Assembly (NCBI RefSeq): GCF_900451175.1
Contig: NZ_UGJJ01000001.1
Coordinates: forward strand, 186,001-250,000
Length of the DNA stretch: 64,000 bases
DNA from: Kingella potus
GTDB taxonomy: Bacteria > Pseudomonadota > Gammaproteobacteria > Burkholderiales > Neisseriaceae
Direction of reading: 5' to 3'
The notes under the pieces were generated by a model that was given only the letters and a program-made list of their open reading frames with translations, was not told the DNA's origin and ran no database searches. Position 1 is the stretch's first letter. Each line of letters begins with the position of its first letter. This document shows positions 51,942 through 62,309 of the stretch, piece after piece. A program made the position numbers and the translations under genes.

Positions 51942-54900
51942 TCACAGCCATTCAGCCAAATGGCGGGCATCGATGTCCCATTCCCAGATGCCGTTGCGGT
52001 TTTGACTGTTAAGGCCGCGCAGGAAGAGATAGCGTATGCGGACGGATGACACGGGGCGGCGGCGTTGTTTGAACAGGCGGGCGGCGGCAAGGGCGTAAAT
52101 CCAGGCTTGGAGGTAGTAGTGGTGTTCGGCGATTGCCCCGTCGAGGGCGGACGCGGTGTAGCTGCCGTGGCTGTTGCCGAGGTGGTTGGATTTGTAGTCG
52201 ATGACGCAGGGTTGGCCGTCTGAAAGCAGGCAGAGCATGTCGATATAGCCGTTTAGAAAGCCTTTGAGGGTGCCGAAGTCCAGCTTTTCGGCGGCGGCGA
52301 GACAGAGCGGGGAGAGTCCGGCGGCGGCAAGGCTGTTTTTCAGACGGCCTGTATCGAGGCGGTCGAAATGCATGACGAAGCCGGTTTCGCCGGCCTGGCG
52401 CACCGGTGGGACGGCGGCCAGACTTTCGCCCTGCCAAAGGTCGGCGGCGGCGGTCTGCTCCATGGTTTGGGCAACCGCGCCCAACCATTCGCTGCCGTAG
52501 CCGTAGCGGGACAGCGTGTCGGCGATGAGGGGCTGCTGTTCGGCGGCAGGCCGTCTGAATTGGTATTTTTCGAGAATCTCGTGCAGGCAGACTCCGGCCT
52601 GTGCGCCTTGTGGAAAACGGAAGATGTCGAAACAGGCATTGTCTGCGCCGCCTGCGGTATCGGCAGACGGGCTGCGTTCGGCGGAGTCGAGGGCGGGCTG
52701 CATGGTGTCGCCCCCGTCGTCCGTGCCGCCGCTGCGGGTAAGGCTGCGGGTAAGGCCTGTGAAGCTGGTGTGGCGGACAAATTCAAAGCGGCGCGGGGGA
52801 TATTCGGCCGCGCGGTATCCGCCTGCGCTGCGCGGCGGCATTTGGAAAGAGGCGGGAGGCGGTGCGCCTTCCTGCCAGCAGACGGCATCGGGAGGCAAGT
52901 TTTCCACCCAGTCGAGCCAGTTGCGGCGCAGCATTTCGGCCGGGTTTTCCGCATTTTTACAGGCCGTCTGAATATCGGCGCGTGCGGCATCGGGCGCACC
53001 TTCGAGCAGATAGGCGAAGGTGCTGCGCGGGGTGTTGCCGCAACAGGCGGCGTAGATGACAAGCTGTTCTTCGGCGCGGGTCAGGGCGACGTAGAGCAGG
53101 CGCAGGCGTTCGCCGAGGTCTTCGTCCTCAAGCTGCTGCCTGTCCGCTTCGTCAAGCTGGCTTTTTTCGAGCAGTTCGCTGCCGTGTTCTCGGCGCAGGA
53201 TGTTCCAGTTATTGCTGCCTGCTTTGGGCGTGTCCCATAGAAACGGGCAGAAAACGAAGGAATATTGCAGGCCTTTGGCAGCGTGGACGGTTACGATTTT
53301 GACGAGGGCTTCGTCGCTTTCCAGACGCAGGACGGTGTTTTCGGCCGGCTGCGGCTGCTGCATTTGCACAAGCAGCCAGTTGTGCAGCGAAGAGGGTGTG
53401 TGGGCGGCTTCGTCTTCGGCGGCGAGGAGTTCGGCAAGCTGGCGGAAGTTGGTCAGGCTGCGTTCGTTGCGCTGCACAAGCAGGCGGGTTTCGAGGCCGT
53501 AGCGGCGGGAGAAGGCGGCAAGGGCGGCATAAATACCCTGCTGCTGCCAGATTTCGCGGCAGTATTCGGCGGCGGCGATGTGTTCGGAGAGTTTTTTTTC
53601 GTCGCGGTTGAGCGCGTAGAGTTCTTCTGCGGTGTGGCAGAAGAGTATGCCGGCAAGGACGAAGCGCAGGGGCTCGGTGCGCTGCGGTTCGAGCCAGAAG
53701 CCCAAGAGGGCGGCCAGGGCTTCGGCTTCGGGGCTTTGGAACACGGATTCGCGCTGGACGGAAACGCTGCGGATGTTGCGTGCGGCCAGGGCGCGTTTGA
53801 TCATGCTGCCCTGGTTGTGGGTGTGGACGAGGACGGCAATCTGCCCGCTCTCTACCGGGCGGCCGTTGCAATTCAGACGGCCTCCGCCTGCCAGGTTGAG
53901 CAGGCCGGCAATTTCGTCGGCGCAATAGTCGGCGGCCCGTTGGCGCAAGATGTCTTTATTGGCGGCGGCTTCGCCGGCTTCGTTCAGCCAGCGTACGCGC
54001 ACGGGCGGCTGCGGCGGACTGACGCGGCTTTCGGCACGCGGGGCGGATACGGCGGGATAGGCTATGCCTTCGAGTACGAAGGGGCGTTGTTTGCGCATAA
54101 AAAGGCTGCCGACGGTATCGGTCAGGCTGCGGTGGCTGCGGTAGTTGTGCGCGAGGGTGTAGCAGTCGGGCGTGTCGGCGGCGGCTTGCAGGTAGGCGTG
54201 GATGTCTGCGCCGCGAAAGCCGTAGATGGCCTGCTTGGGATCGCCGACGAGAAACAGCGGGCAGTCGTGCTGCACGAAGATGCGGCGGAAAATTTCGTAT
54301 TGCAGCGGGTCGGTGTCCTGAAATTCGTCAATCAGGGCAACCGGCCAGTTTTGCGCGATGGTTTGGGCAAGCCGTTCGCGGTGTGCGCCTTCTGTCAGTG
54401 CGTGGTACACGTCGAGCAGCAGGTCGTCGGGGGTGCGCGTCTGCCTGGTCTGCCGCTGCGCGTCGGCGGTTTGGCGGACGTATTGCAGGAAGTCGAGTTG
54501 CAGGGCGATCAGGGCTTCTTGTTTGGCGGCGGCAAGGTCGATGGCGGCCCGGCGGATTTTGTGGAAGGAAGACAGTGCGTCAATGTCTTGCACGGAAAGC
54601 GTCCGGCCTTTTTTGACGGAAGTGTCGAGGGCGAGGTATTCGGGCGAGAATATGTCTTCGCCGTTGCTGTTTTGCAAAAGCGCGATGACTTTTTCAGACG
54701 GCCTCTCCTGCGTTTCCAGCAATACGGCCAGCTCGGAGAATTTGTTTTCGTAAGTGCTTTTACGGAATTTGCTGCCGTTCAAATCGGGATGCACGCGCCA
54801 GAATGCCGCGCACGAATCCGCAAACCGCTGCCGGAATGCCTGCCATTGCGCCGCCGCCGTTCCTACGGCCTGCGCCAAATCGGTTTGCGGCCGTCTGAAA

Positions 54901-55511
54901 GACAGATCAGGGCGGGCGAGGCTGCAGGAAAATTCCTGCAACAGGTTTTCCGGCAGCAGCCCCGCGTCAAACGCCAGCCGCGCGTTTTGCGCATCGTGCG
55001 CAACGTGCAGCCGCCAAAAGTCCTGTGCGTAGGTTTCCAGCCTGCGGCGGCCGTTTTCGTCAAACTCGGTATCGAAGGGCACTTGGCAGAGGAAGGCGTA
55101 ATCGCCCAAAATCCGTTGGCAGAAGCCGTGTATCGTGTAAATCGCCGCATTGTCAAACTGCGACAGCGCGGCTTTCAAACGCAGTTCCAAACGTTCGCAC
55201 GGCTCCTGCTGCCGTGCCCGTTCCAACAGCTCCCGCATAAACGGGTCGGCTTCGCCTTCCGTTTCGTCGCCACGGATGCGGCGCAATGCCTCGTCCAGCC
55301 GCGAACGCAGGCGGGTTTTCAACTCGGCGGTGGCGGCTTTGGTAAACGTTACCACCAGCACTTTGTCCACCGGCAGTTTTTCCAGCAGAATCAGGCGGGC
55401 AAACAGGGCGGCAATGCCGTAGGTCTTGCCGGTGCCGGCAGAGGCTTCGATCAGCGCGGTGCCGCCGACGGGAATGGCCAGCGGATCAAACGGTTGGGCG
55501 GTATCAGACAT
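51942..55511 (-). CDS. recB: Exodeoxyribonuclease V beta subunit (RecB)
   Basis: The 1189-residue helicase-nuclease subunit of RecBCD processes double-strand breaks and supports recombination, including after DNA uptake. Walker A EASAGTGKT is at residues 22-30. UvrD-like motifs follow: VALIDEFQDTDPLQYEIF, FLVGDPKQAIYGFRGADI and VKIVTVHAAKGLQY. The C-terminal nuclease motif is VIDYKSNHLG near residue 1103. The length matches the E. coli protein (1180). recC and recD are not adjacent. Several DUS are embedded in frame, e.g. near 54694. Confidence 0.95.
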   Translation of the reverse strand: MSDTAQPFDPLAIPVGGTALIEASAGTGKTYGIAALFARLILLEKLPVDKVLVVTFTKAATAELKTRLRSRLDEALRRIRGDETEGEADPFMRELLERARQQEPCERLELRLKAALSQFDNAAIYTIHGFCQRILGDYAFLCQVPFDTEFDENGRRRLETYAQDFWRLHVAHDAQNARLAFDAGLLPENLLQEFSCSLARPDLSFRRPQTDLAQAVGTAAAQWQAFRQRFADSCAAFWRVHPDLNGSKFRKSTYENKFSELAVLLETQERPSEKVIALLQNSNGEDIFSPEYLALDTSVKKGRTLSVQDIDALSSFHKIRRAAIDLAAAKQEALIALQLDFLQYVRQTADAQRQTRQTRTPDDLLLDVYHALTEGAHRERLAQTIAQNWPVALIDEFQDTDPLQYEIFRRIFVQHDCPLFLVGDPKQAIYGFRGADIHAYLQAAADTPDCYTLAHNYRSHRSLTDTVGSLFMRKQRPFVLEGIAYPAVSAPRAESRVSPPQPPVRVRWLNEAGEAAANKDILRQRAADYCADEIAGLLNLAGGGRLNCNGRPVESGQIAVLVHTHNQGSMIKRALAARNIRSVSVQRESVFQSPEAEALAALLGFWLEPQRTEPLRFVLAGILFCHTAEELYALNRDEKKLSEHIAAAEYCREIWQQQGIYAALAAFSRRYGLETRLLVQRNERSLTNFRQLAELLAAEDEAAHTPSSLHNWLLVQMQQPQPAENTVLRLESDEALVKIVTVHAAKGLQYSFVFCPFLWDTPKAGSNNWNILRREHGSELLEKSQLDEADRQQLEDEDLGERLRLLYVALTRAEEQLVIYAACCGNTPRSTFAYLLEGAPDAARADIQTACKNAENPAEMLRRNWLDWVENLPPDAVCWQEGAPPPASFQMPPRSAGGYRAAEYPPRRFEFVRHTSFTGLTRSLTRSGGTDDGGDTMQPALDSAERSPSADTAGGADNACFDIFRFPQGAQAGVCLHEILEKYQFRRPAAEQQPLIADTLSRYGYGSEWLGAVAQTMEQTAAADLWQGESLAAVPPVRQAGETGFVMHFDRLDTGRLKNSLAAAGLSPLCLAAAEKLDFGTLKGFLNGYIDMLCLLSDGQPCVIDYKSNHLGNSHGSYTASALDGAIAEHHYYLQAWIYALAAARLFKQRRRPVSSVRIRYLFLRGLNSQNRNGIWEWDIDARHLAEWL

Positions 55512-55542
55512 GGCGGGAAAACGGAATTGGCAGGGAGGCGGG

Positions 55543-55551
55543 ATTATAGCA
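55543..55551 (-). promoter_or_regulatory. Consensus extended -10 promoter for recB
   Basis: The minus strand reads TGCTATAAT, a perfect extended -10, 32 bases upstream of the recB ATG. Confidence 0.6.
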
Positions 55552-55581
55552 AGGCGGGGAAACGGTTTGAGGCCGTCTGAA

Positions 55582-55617
55582 AAGCCATACCCGCTTCGGC
55601 GGAAGCGGGTATGGCTT
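55582..55617 (-). terminator. Rho-independent terminator of ppsA
   Basis: On the minus strand AAGCCATACCCGCTTC pairs perfectly with GAAGCGGGTATGGCTT around a 4-base loop; TTTT of the abutting DUS (55571-55582) follows. It sits 8 bases behind the ppsA stop. It is one of the few terminators here whose stem is not itself a DUS. Confidence 0.85.
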
Positions 55618-55624
55618 GTATGGA

Positions 55625-58021
<2,397 letters not shown>

Positions 58022-58419
58022 TTTGTGTCGTCCAAATCAAAGGTTGTAAAAAGTAAGGGGATACGGTGCGGCATTTTAACCAGCCCGCGCCGCCCTGTCA
58101 TGTGTTTTTCCCGCAGCAAACGCATACAGGCCGTCTGAAAAACCGTGCCTCCGCGCGGTGTAACCTGCTGTAAGTATATATGCGGGCTATGTTTTAAAAA
58201 CAGCAAAACACAACCGTATCTTACATTTAAATACATTCCGCAACTTTTATATACGTACCAAGCACGCTTCTTTCCGCGAAATAACGGTGTGCAAACCGTA
58301 TTGCTGCCGTTTCCCGCCGCCGTGTAGCCGAATGTAGTTTTTGCGGCGCACTTCAATTTCAGACGGCCTCTTGCTATCATCCCCACCCTTTTACAACCCT
58401 TTGCAAAGCGAGCCGCATC
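58022..58419. other. Divergent ppsA/ppsR control region
   Basis: These 398 bases hold no gene. They include a DUS (58128-58139), an AT-rich core (about 58170-58265, with TATATATG and TTTATATACG) unlike the GC-rich surroundings, an inverted DUS (58358-58369), and an extended -10 TGCTATCAT at 58372-58380 pointing to ppsR, 40 bases before its ATG. The AT-rich core is a plausible site for regulator binding. Confidence 0.5.
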
Positions 58420-59238
58420 ATGTCGCGCCGAGCCGCATTTTTCATTTCCGACCGCACCGGCATTACCTCCGAAAGCATGGGCGAAGCCCTGCTCGACCAG
58501 TTTCAGGACATCAAATTCAAGCGTTCCACCTATCCCTTTGTGGACACGCCGGAAAAAGCCCGGGCAATGGTGCAGATTATCGAAACCTCCGCCCGGCAGA
58601 CCGAGCTGCGCCCGCTGGTGTTTTCCAGCATTATCAACGAAGAAATCCGCGCCATCATCCGCAGCAGCCCCGGCCTGCACCTGAGCTTTTTCGATGCCTT
58701 TCTCGGCGTGCTCGAAAACGAATTGGGCACCAAAGCCCGCCATGAGGCCGGACGCACCCACGGCATTGCCGACAGCGCGCGCTACGAAGCCCGTATGGAC
58801 GCGGTAAACTTTACCCTCAACCACGACGACGGCGTAAGCGACAAAAACCTGAACGATGCCGATGTGATTCTGATGGGCGTGTCGCGCAGCGGTAAAACCC
58901 CCACCTGCCTGTATCTCGCCCTGCAATACGGCATACGCGCCGCCAACTACCCGCTCACGCCCGACGATTTGGACAAGCCCGACCTGCCGCCGATGGTCAA
59001 GCCCTACCGCAGCAAAATCTACGGCCTCACCATCCAGCCCGAGCGGCTGGCCGACATCCGCGAAGAACGCCGCCCCAATTCCAACTATGCCAGCCTCGCC
59101 ACCTGCAAGCAGGAAGTGGCCGACGCGCAGGCCATGTTCCGCCGCTTCGACATTCCCCACACCAACACCACCCACAAATCCGTCGAAGAACTCGCCGCCA
59201 GCATCATCCAGGCCTGCGGGCTGAAACGGCGGTTTTGA
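58420..59238 (+). CDS. ppsR: PEP synthase regulatory kinase/phosphorylase
   Basis: A 272-residue DUF299-type bifunctional protein that inactivates PpsA by ADP-dependent phosphorylation and reactivates it by phosphorolysis. The N-terminus AAFFISDRTGITSESMGEALL is diagnostic, and the P-loop GVSRSGKTPT lies near residue 153. Placement opposite ppsA is the usual arrangement and supports the role. Confidence 0.95.
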   Translation: MSRRAAFFISDRTGITSESMGEALLDQFQDIKFKRSTYPFVDTPEKARAMVQIIETSARQTELRPLVFSSIINEEIRAIIRSSPGLHLSFFDAFLGVLENELGTKARHEAGRTHGIADSARYEARMDAVNFTLNHDDGVSDKNLNDADVILMGVSRSGKTPTCLYLALQYGIRAANYPLTPDDLDKPDLPPMVKPYRSKIYGLTIQPERLADIREERRPNSNYASLATCKQEVADAQAMFRRFDIPHTNTTHKSVEELAASIIQACGLKRRF

Positions 59239-59257
59239 CCAGCTGCCCGATAAAGAG

Positions 59258-59289
59258 AGGCCGTCTGAAAACGGATTTTCAGACGGCCT
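59258..59289 (+). terminator. DUS-pair hairpin terminator after ppsR
   Basis: AGGCCGTCTGAAAA (59258) pairs with TTTTCAGACGGCCT (ending 59289), 20 bases after the stop. Confidence 0.75.
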
Positions 59290-59316
59290 CTTGCTTGGTT
59301 TCGCGCTAACGTTCTG

Positions 59317-59960
59317 TGTAGGGTGTGTGGCACAGCCACGCACGCGTTCTGCAAAATACAAACAGGCCGTCTGAAAATGCAAACTACGGATTTCAGACGG
59401 CCTTTCTCATCCTTATCGGCAAACAGGCAATTGCGGACGACAAACGCGTGCGTCGCCGAGGCGACACACCCTACGGTTGTAGATCGCGTGTGCACGCCGC
59501 TTGGACGGCCGTCCCCTCCCCTGCGGCGGGCAGAAACAAACAGGCCGTCTGAAAACGGGTTTCGGCAAAACCGAGTTTTCAGACGGCCTGTGTAGGGCTT
59601 GTGGCACAGCCACGCACGCGGCTTTGGGGGTTTCAGACGGCCTCTATACCCGAAGTGCTAGACGAATAGTCAGACGCGTGCGTCGCTATGGCGACACACC
59701 CTACGGCGGATAATCGCGGGTGTACGCCGTTCCGACGGTCTCCCCCTTCGTAAATGAAAACAGACAAACAGGCCGTCTGAAAACGGGATTTTGGCGAAAA
59801 CTGCGTTTGCTAACAGCCTGTGTAGGGTGTGTGGCACAGCCACGCACGCGGCTTTGGGGGTTTCAGGCGGCCTCTGTACCCGAATAGTCAAACGCGTGCG
59901 TCGCTATGGCGAGACACCCTACGGCGCAAATCGGACGCGTGTGCGTCGCTTAGTCGGCAC
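59317..59960. repeat. Dense REP-like/DUS repeat region
   Basis: Seven palindromic copies alternate in orientation at about 59317, 59442, 59591, 59673, 59821, 59891 and 59935 (GTAGGGTGTGTGGCACAGCC...CACGCACGCG or its inverse ACGCGTGCGTCGC...ACACCCTACGG). DUS pairs lie between them (59364-59403, 59542-59589), a single one at 59769, and a decayed one near 59870 (TTCAGGCGGCCT). A block of about 110 bases (59589-59708) recurs at 59817-59925. The 902-base spacer has no supported gene. Confidence 0.8.
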
Positions 59961-60015
59961 ATTCTGCCCATCATGCAAACGACGATGTTTTTATTTGCTT
60001 CGTTACAAAACACAG

Positions 60016-60054
60016 AGGCCGTCTGAAAAGCAGATTTTGTTTTTCAGACGGCCT
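60016..60054. terminator. DUS-pair hairpin downstream of the glycosyltransferase gene
   Basis: AGGCCGTCTGAAAA-type arm (60016) pairs with the inverted copy (60043-60054). It lies beyond the end of the minus-strand glycosyltransferase gene; another inverted DUS is at 60122-60133. Confidence 0.55.
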
Positions 60055-60140
60055 GTCGGGGCAAAAGCAGTCGGGCTTTTGATTGGGTGTCCAAACTGCG
60101 CCCCTGCGGAACGGATGCGTTTTCAGACGGCCTGTTCGTG

Positions 60141-61091
60141 TCAGAGCGTGTTTTCCCGCTCCCTGTGGTCGAAGCCCCATTTCGGGCGGCACAGCAGCAG
60201 GTGCCACAGCACCAAAGCCCGATAAACATAAGCCTTGTCGGCATATTTGCGCCGTTTTTTCAGCGGCAGCAGCGACAGCAGGCTTTGCGCGAGCGCGTTT
60301 ACCGTGGTGCGCAGCAGCGTGCCCGCATACAGCACGGCCACCGCCGCCGCGCCGTAGTGTTTGGCGAAATATTTGTAGCGCGAATCCTGAAACTGCACCC
60401 GTGCCGCCACCGGCCGTTTGTTCGCGCTCTCGCCTTGCAGGTGCAGAAGGTGCGCCTGCGGCTGGTAGGCAATGCGTCCGCCTGCGCGGATGATGCGGCG
60501 GCAGAAATCGGTTTCTTCAAAAAAGAAGAAAAAGCGTTCGTCGAAAAAGCTGCCGTCTCCGCCCAAGCCCAATGCGCGCAGCTTGTCCAAATCCAGGGCC
60601 ATGCAGGGGCCGACTATGCTGTTTACCAGACAGGGCGCGTCTTTTTTGTAGTCTAAGAGCCGCCGTGCCACGCTGCGGTTGGTCAGCTCGGTAAGCAGCG
60701 TCGGCTCGGGCACGACGGCGGCTTGCAGGCTGCCGTCTTCGCGGCGCAGCTCGGGGCAGGCGAGCGCGGCATCAAACTGCCGCAGCGCATCGGCCAGCAA
60801 GGCCGCTACGTCGTTTTGGAACTCGATGTCGGTGTTCAGCACCAGCGCGTAGCGGGTTTTTGCCCGTGCCAAGCCGGCATTGGCGGCGGCGGCAAAGCCG
60901 GAGTTGTAGCCGATTTCCACCAGTTCGGCTTCGGGCAGCCGCGCCCGTATTTGTGCGCATGAGTCGTCGGTGGAGCCGTTGTCGGCCACGATAATGCGGT
61001 AGGGCATATGCAGCTTGTCCAGCGTTGCCGCCGCACGGAGCAGCAGGTCCGCCGAATTCCAGTTGATAAACACCAGCGAGATTTCCGTCAT
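60141..61091 (-). CDS. Family 2 glycosyltransferase (rhamnosyltransferase-like)
   Basis: A 316-residue GT-A fold enzyme. ISLVFINWNSADLLLRAAATL, IIVADNGSTDDSC and ALVLNTDIEF (the DxD-like metal site) mark the nucleotide-sugar domain, with DERFFFFFEETDFCRRIIRAGG as the acceptor-side signature. A C-terminal hydrophobic/basic stretch (YAGTLLRTTVNALAQSLLSLLPLKKRRK) could attach it to the membrane. WbbL-like relatives build cell-surface polysaccharides. The start could be ATG 61091 (MTEIS) or 61109 (MKGLSEM); I chose 61091 because AAAGG lies about 10 bases upstream. Confidence 0.85.
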   Translation of the reverse strand: MTEISLVFINWNSADLLLRAAATLDKLHMPYRIIVADNGSTDDSCAQIRARLPEAELVEIGYNSGFAAAANAGLARAKTRYALVLNTDIEFQNDVAALLADALRQFDAALACPELRREDGSLQAAVVPEPTLLTELTNRSVARRLLDYKKDAPCLVNSIVGPCMALDLDKLRALGLGGDGSFFDERFFFFFEETDFCRRIIRAGGRIAYQPQAHLLHLQGESANKRPVAARVQFQDSRYKYFAKHYGAAAVAVLYAGTLLRTTVNALAQSLLSLLPLKKRRKYADKAYVYRALVLWHLLLCRPKWGFDHRERENTL

Positions 61092-61260
61092 TTCGGATAA
61101 ACCTTTCATAAAAAACGCAGCCCTGCCGCCGCAAGGCCGTTGTGTTGCCATAACGGCGCGTTACACGGCGTGCGGGCCGTCTGAACATTGGCCTCTGTAC
61201 GGCCGTATTTTCAGACGGCCTCTGCGTATTGGCGCGGGGCAGGCAGCGGCAAAGCAAGAG

Positions 61261-61299
61261 AGGCCGTCTGAAAAATCCCAAGCCGTTTTCAGACGGCCT
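61261..61299. terminator. DUS-pair hairpin in the glycosyltransferase-TauE spacer
   Basis: AGGCCGTCTGAAAA (61261) faces TTTTCAGACGGCCT (ending 61299). The 383-base divergent spacer 61092-61474 also has an inverted DUS at 61210-61221 and an A/T-rich stretch with TTGTCA (61365) and TATACATATAAG (61386) that may be the TauE-gene promoter. No gene is seen. Confidence 0.5.
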
Positions 61300-61474
61300 T
61301 TGCGCGGTCTGGCGGCAAACCGTTCCCAAACGCGGGCGCGGCCGCAATGCGGATGCAAGGTTTTTTGTCATACGGTTTTCCAAGCTATACATATAAGCAA
61401 ACAATCTAAGCCGGCCGGCCGTTTGCCCCTATACTGCCGCGCCCCGACACACCGCATACACATAAGGAAAAAAT

Positions 61475-62239
61475 ATGGATTGGACTGCGAACGACTGGAT
61501 TATCGTCTGCTTTTTTGTCATCGGCGCACTTTTGCACGGCATCACCGGCTTCGGCTACCCCATCGTCGGCACCGCCGTGATTGCCGGCTTTTATCCGCTC
61601 AAAACCGCCGTGGCGATGGTGGTGCTGCCCTGCCTGGTCATCAATATTATGATGCTGCGCACCGGCGAAGGGTTCAAACACAATATTCTGACGTATGGCC
61701 GTTCCTTTTTTCCCTTGTTTGCCAGCAGCTTTGTCGGCGGGCTGATCGGTATCGGCCTTTTGCTGTTCCTGCCCGAGTCCGGCCTGAAAATCTTTCTCTG
61801 CCTTACCCTGCTGTTTTACGTTTTCACCCAATACAGCCGCTTCCGCATCCGCTTTAAAAAAGACAACATCACCATGGCCGTTTTCGGCTTTTTTGCCGGC
61901 ATCGTCGGCGGTGCCACCAACGCCATCGTTGCCTTTCTGATGATTTACCTCTTGGGCACCGACCGCAACAAAACCGAAATGGTGATGGCCAACAACATCA
62001 GCATCCTGATTACCAAGCTCATCCAAATCGTGATGCTGTTTCCCGTGATTGCCGCTTTCGGGCAGAAAGACTGGCTGCTGCTTTCGGCGGTGATTGTGAT
62101 TTCTCTGGGCTTTATGTATGTGGGCAACCACATCCGCCACCGCCTGCCGCAGCGCATTTTCAACCACGCCGTCGCCGCCATGCTGCTCGCACTCGGTCTG
62201 TATGCCGGCTATCAGGGCTATCAGGGCATGGCCGCATAG
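61475..62239 (+). CDS. TauE/SafE-family membrane permease
   Basis: A 254-residue inner-membrane protein with about seven to eight helices. The N-terminal FFVIGALLHGITGFGYPIVGTAVIAG and the mid-protein GFFAGIVGGATNAIVAFLMIYLLG are the paired repeats of the TauE/SafE (sulfite/sulfonate or organic anion exporter) family. The substrate is unknown; a link to cysI is tempting but the genes are 38 kb apart. AAGGAAAAA precedes the ATG. Confidence 0.87.
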   Translation: MDWTANDWIIVCFFVIGALLHGITGFGYPIVGTAVIAGFYPLKTAVAMVVLPCLVINIMMLRTGEGFKHNILTYGRSFFPLFASSFVGGLIGIGLLLFLPESGLKIFLCLTLLFYVFTQYSRFRIRFKKDNITMAVFGFFAGIVGGATNAIVAFLMIYLLGTDRNKTEMVMANNISILITKLIQIVMLFPVIAAFGQKDWLLLSAVIVISLGFMYVGNHIRHRLPQRIFNHAVAAMLLALGLYAGYQGYQGMAA

Positions 62240-62256
62240 CGCACCGGCGAAGGGAA

Positions 62257-62293
62257 AGGCCGTCTGAAAGACAAACAGGTTTTCAGACGGCCT
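62257..62293. terminator. Bidirectional DUS-pair terminator
   Basis: AGGCCGTCTGAAA (62257) and TTTCAGACGGCCT (ending 62293) lie between the convergent TauE-like and gatB genes. Confidence 0.75.
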
Positions 62294-62309
62294 TTCCGAC
62301 TCCAAACCA

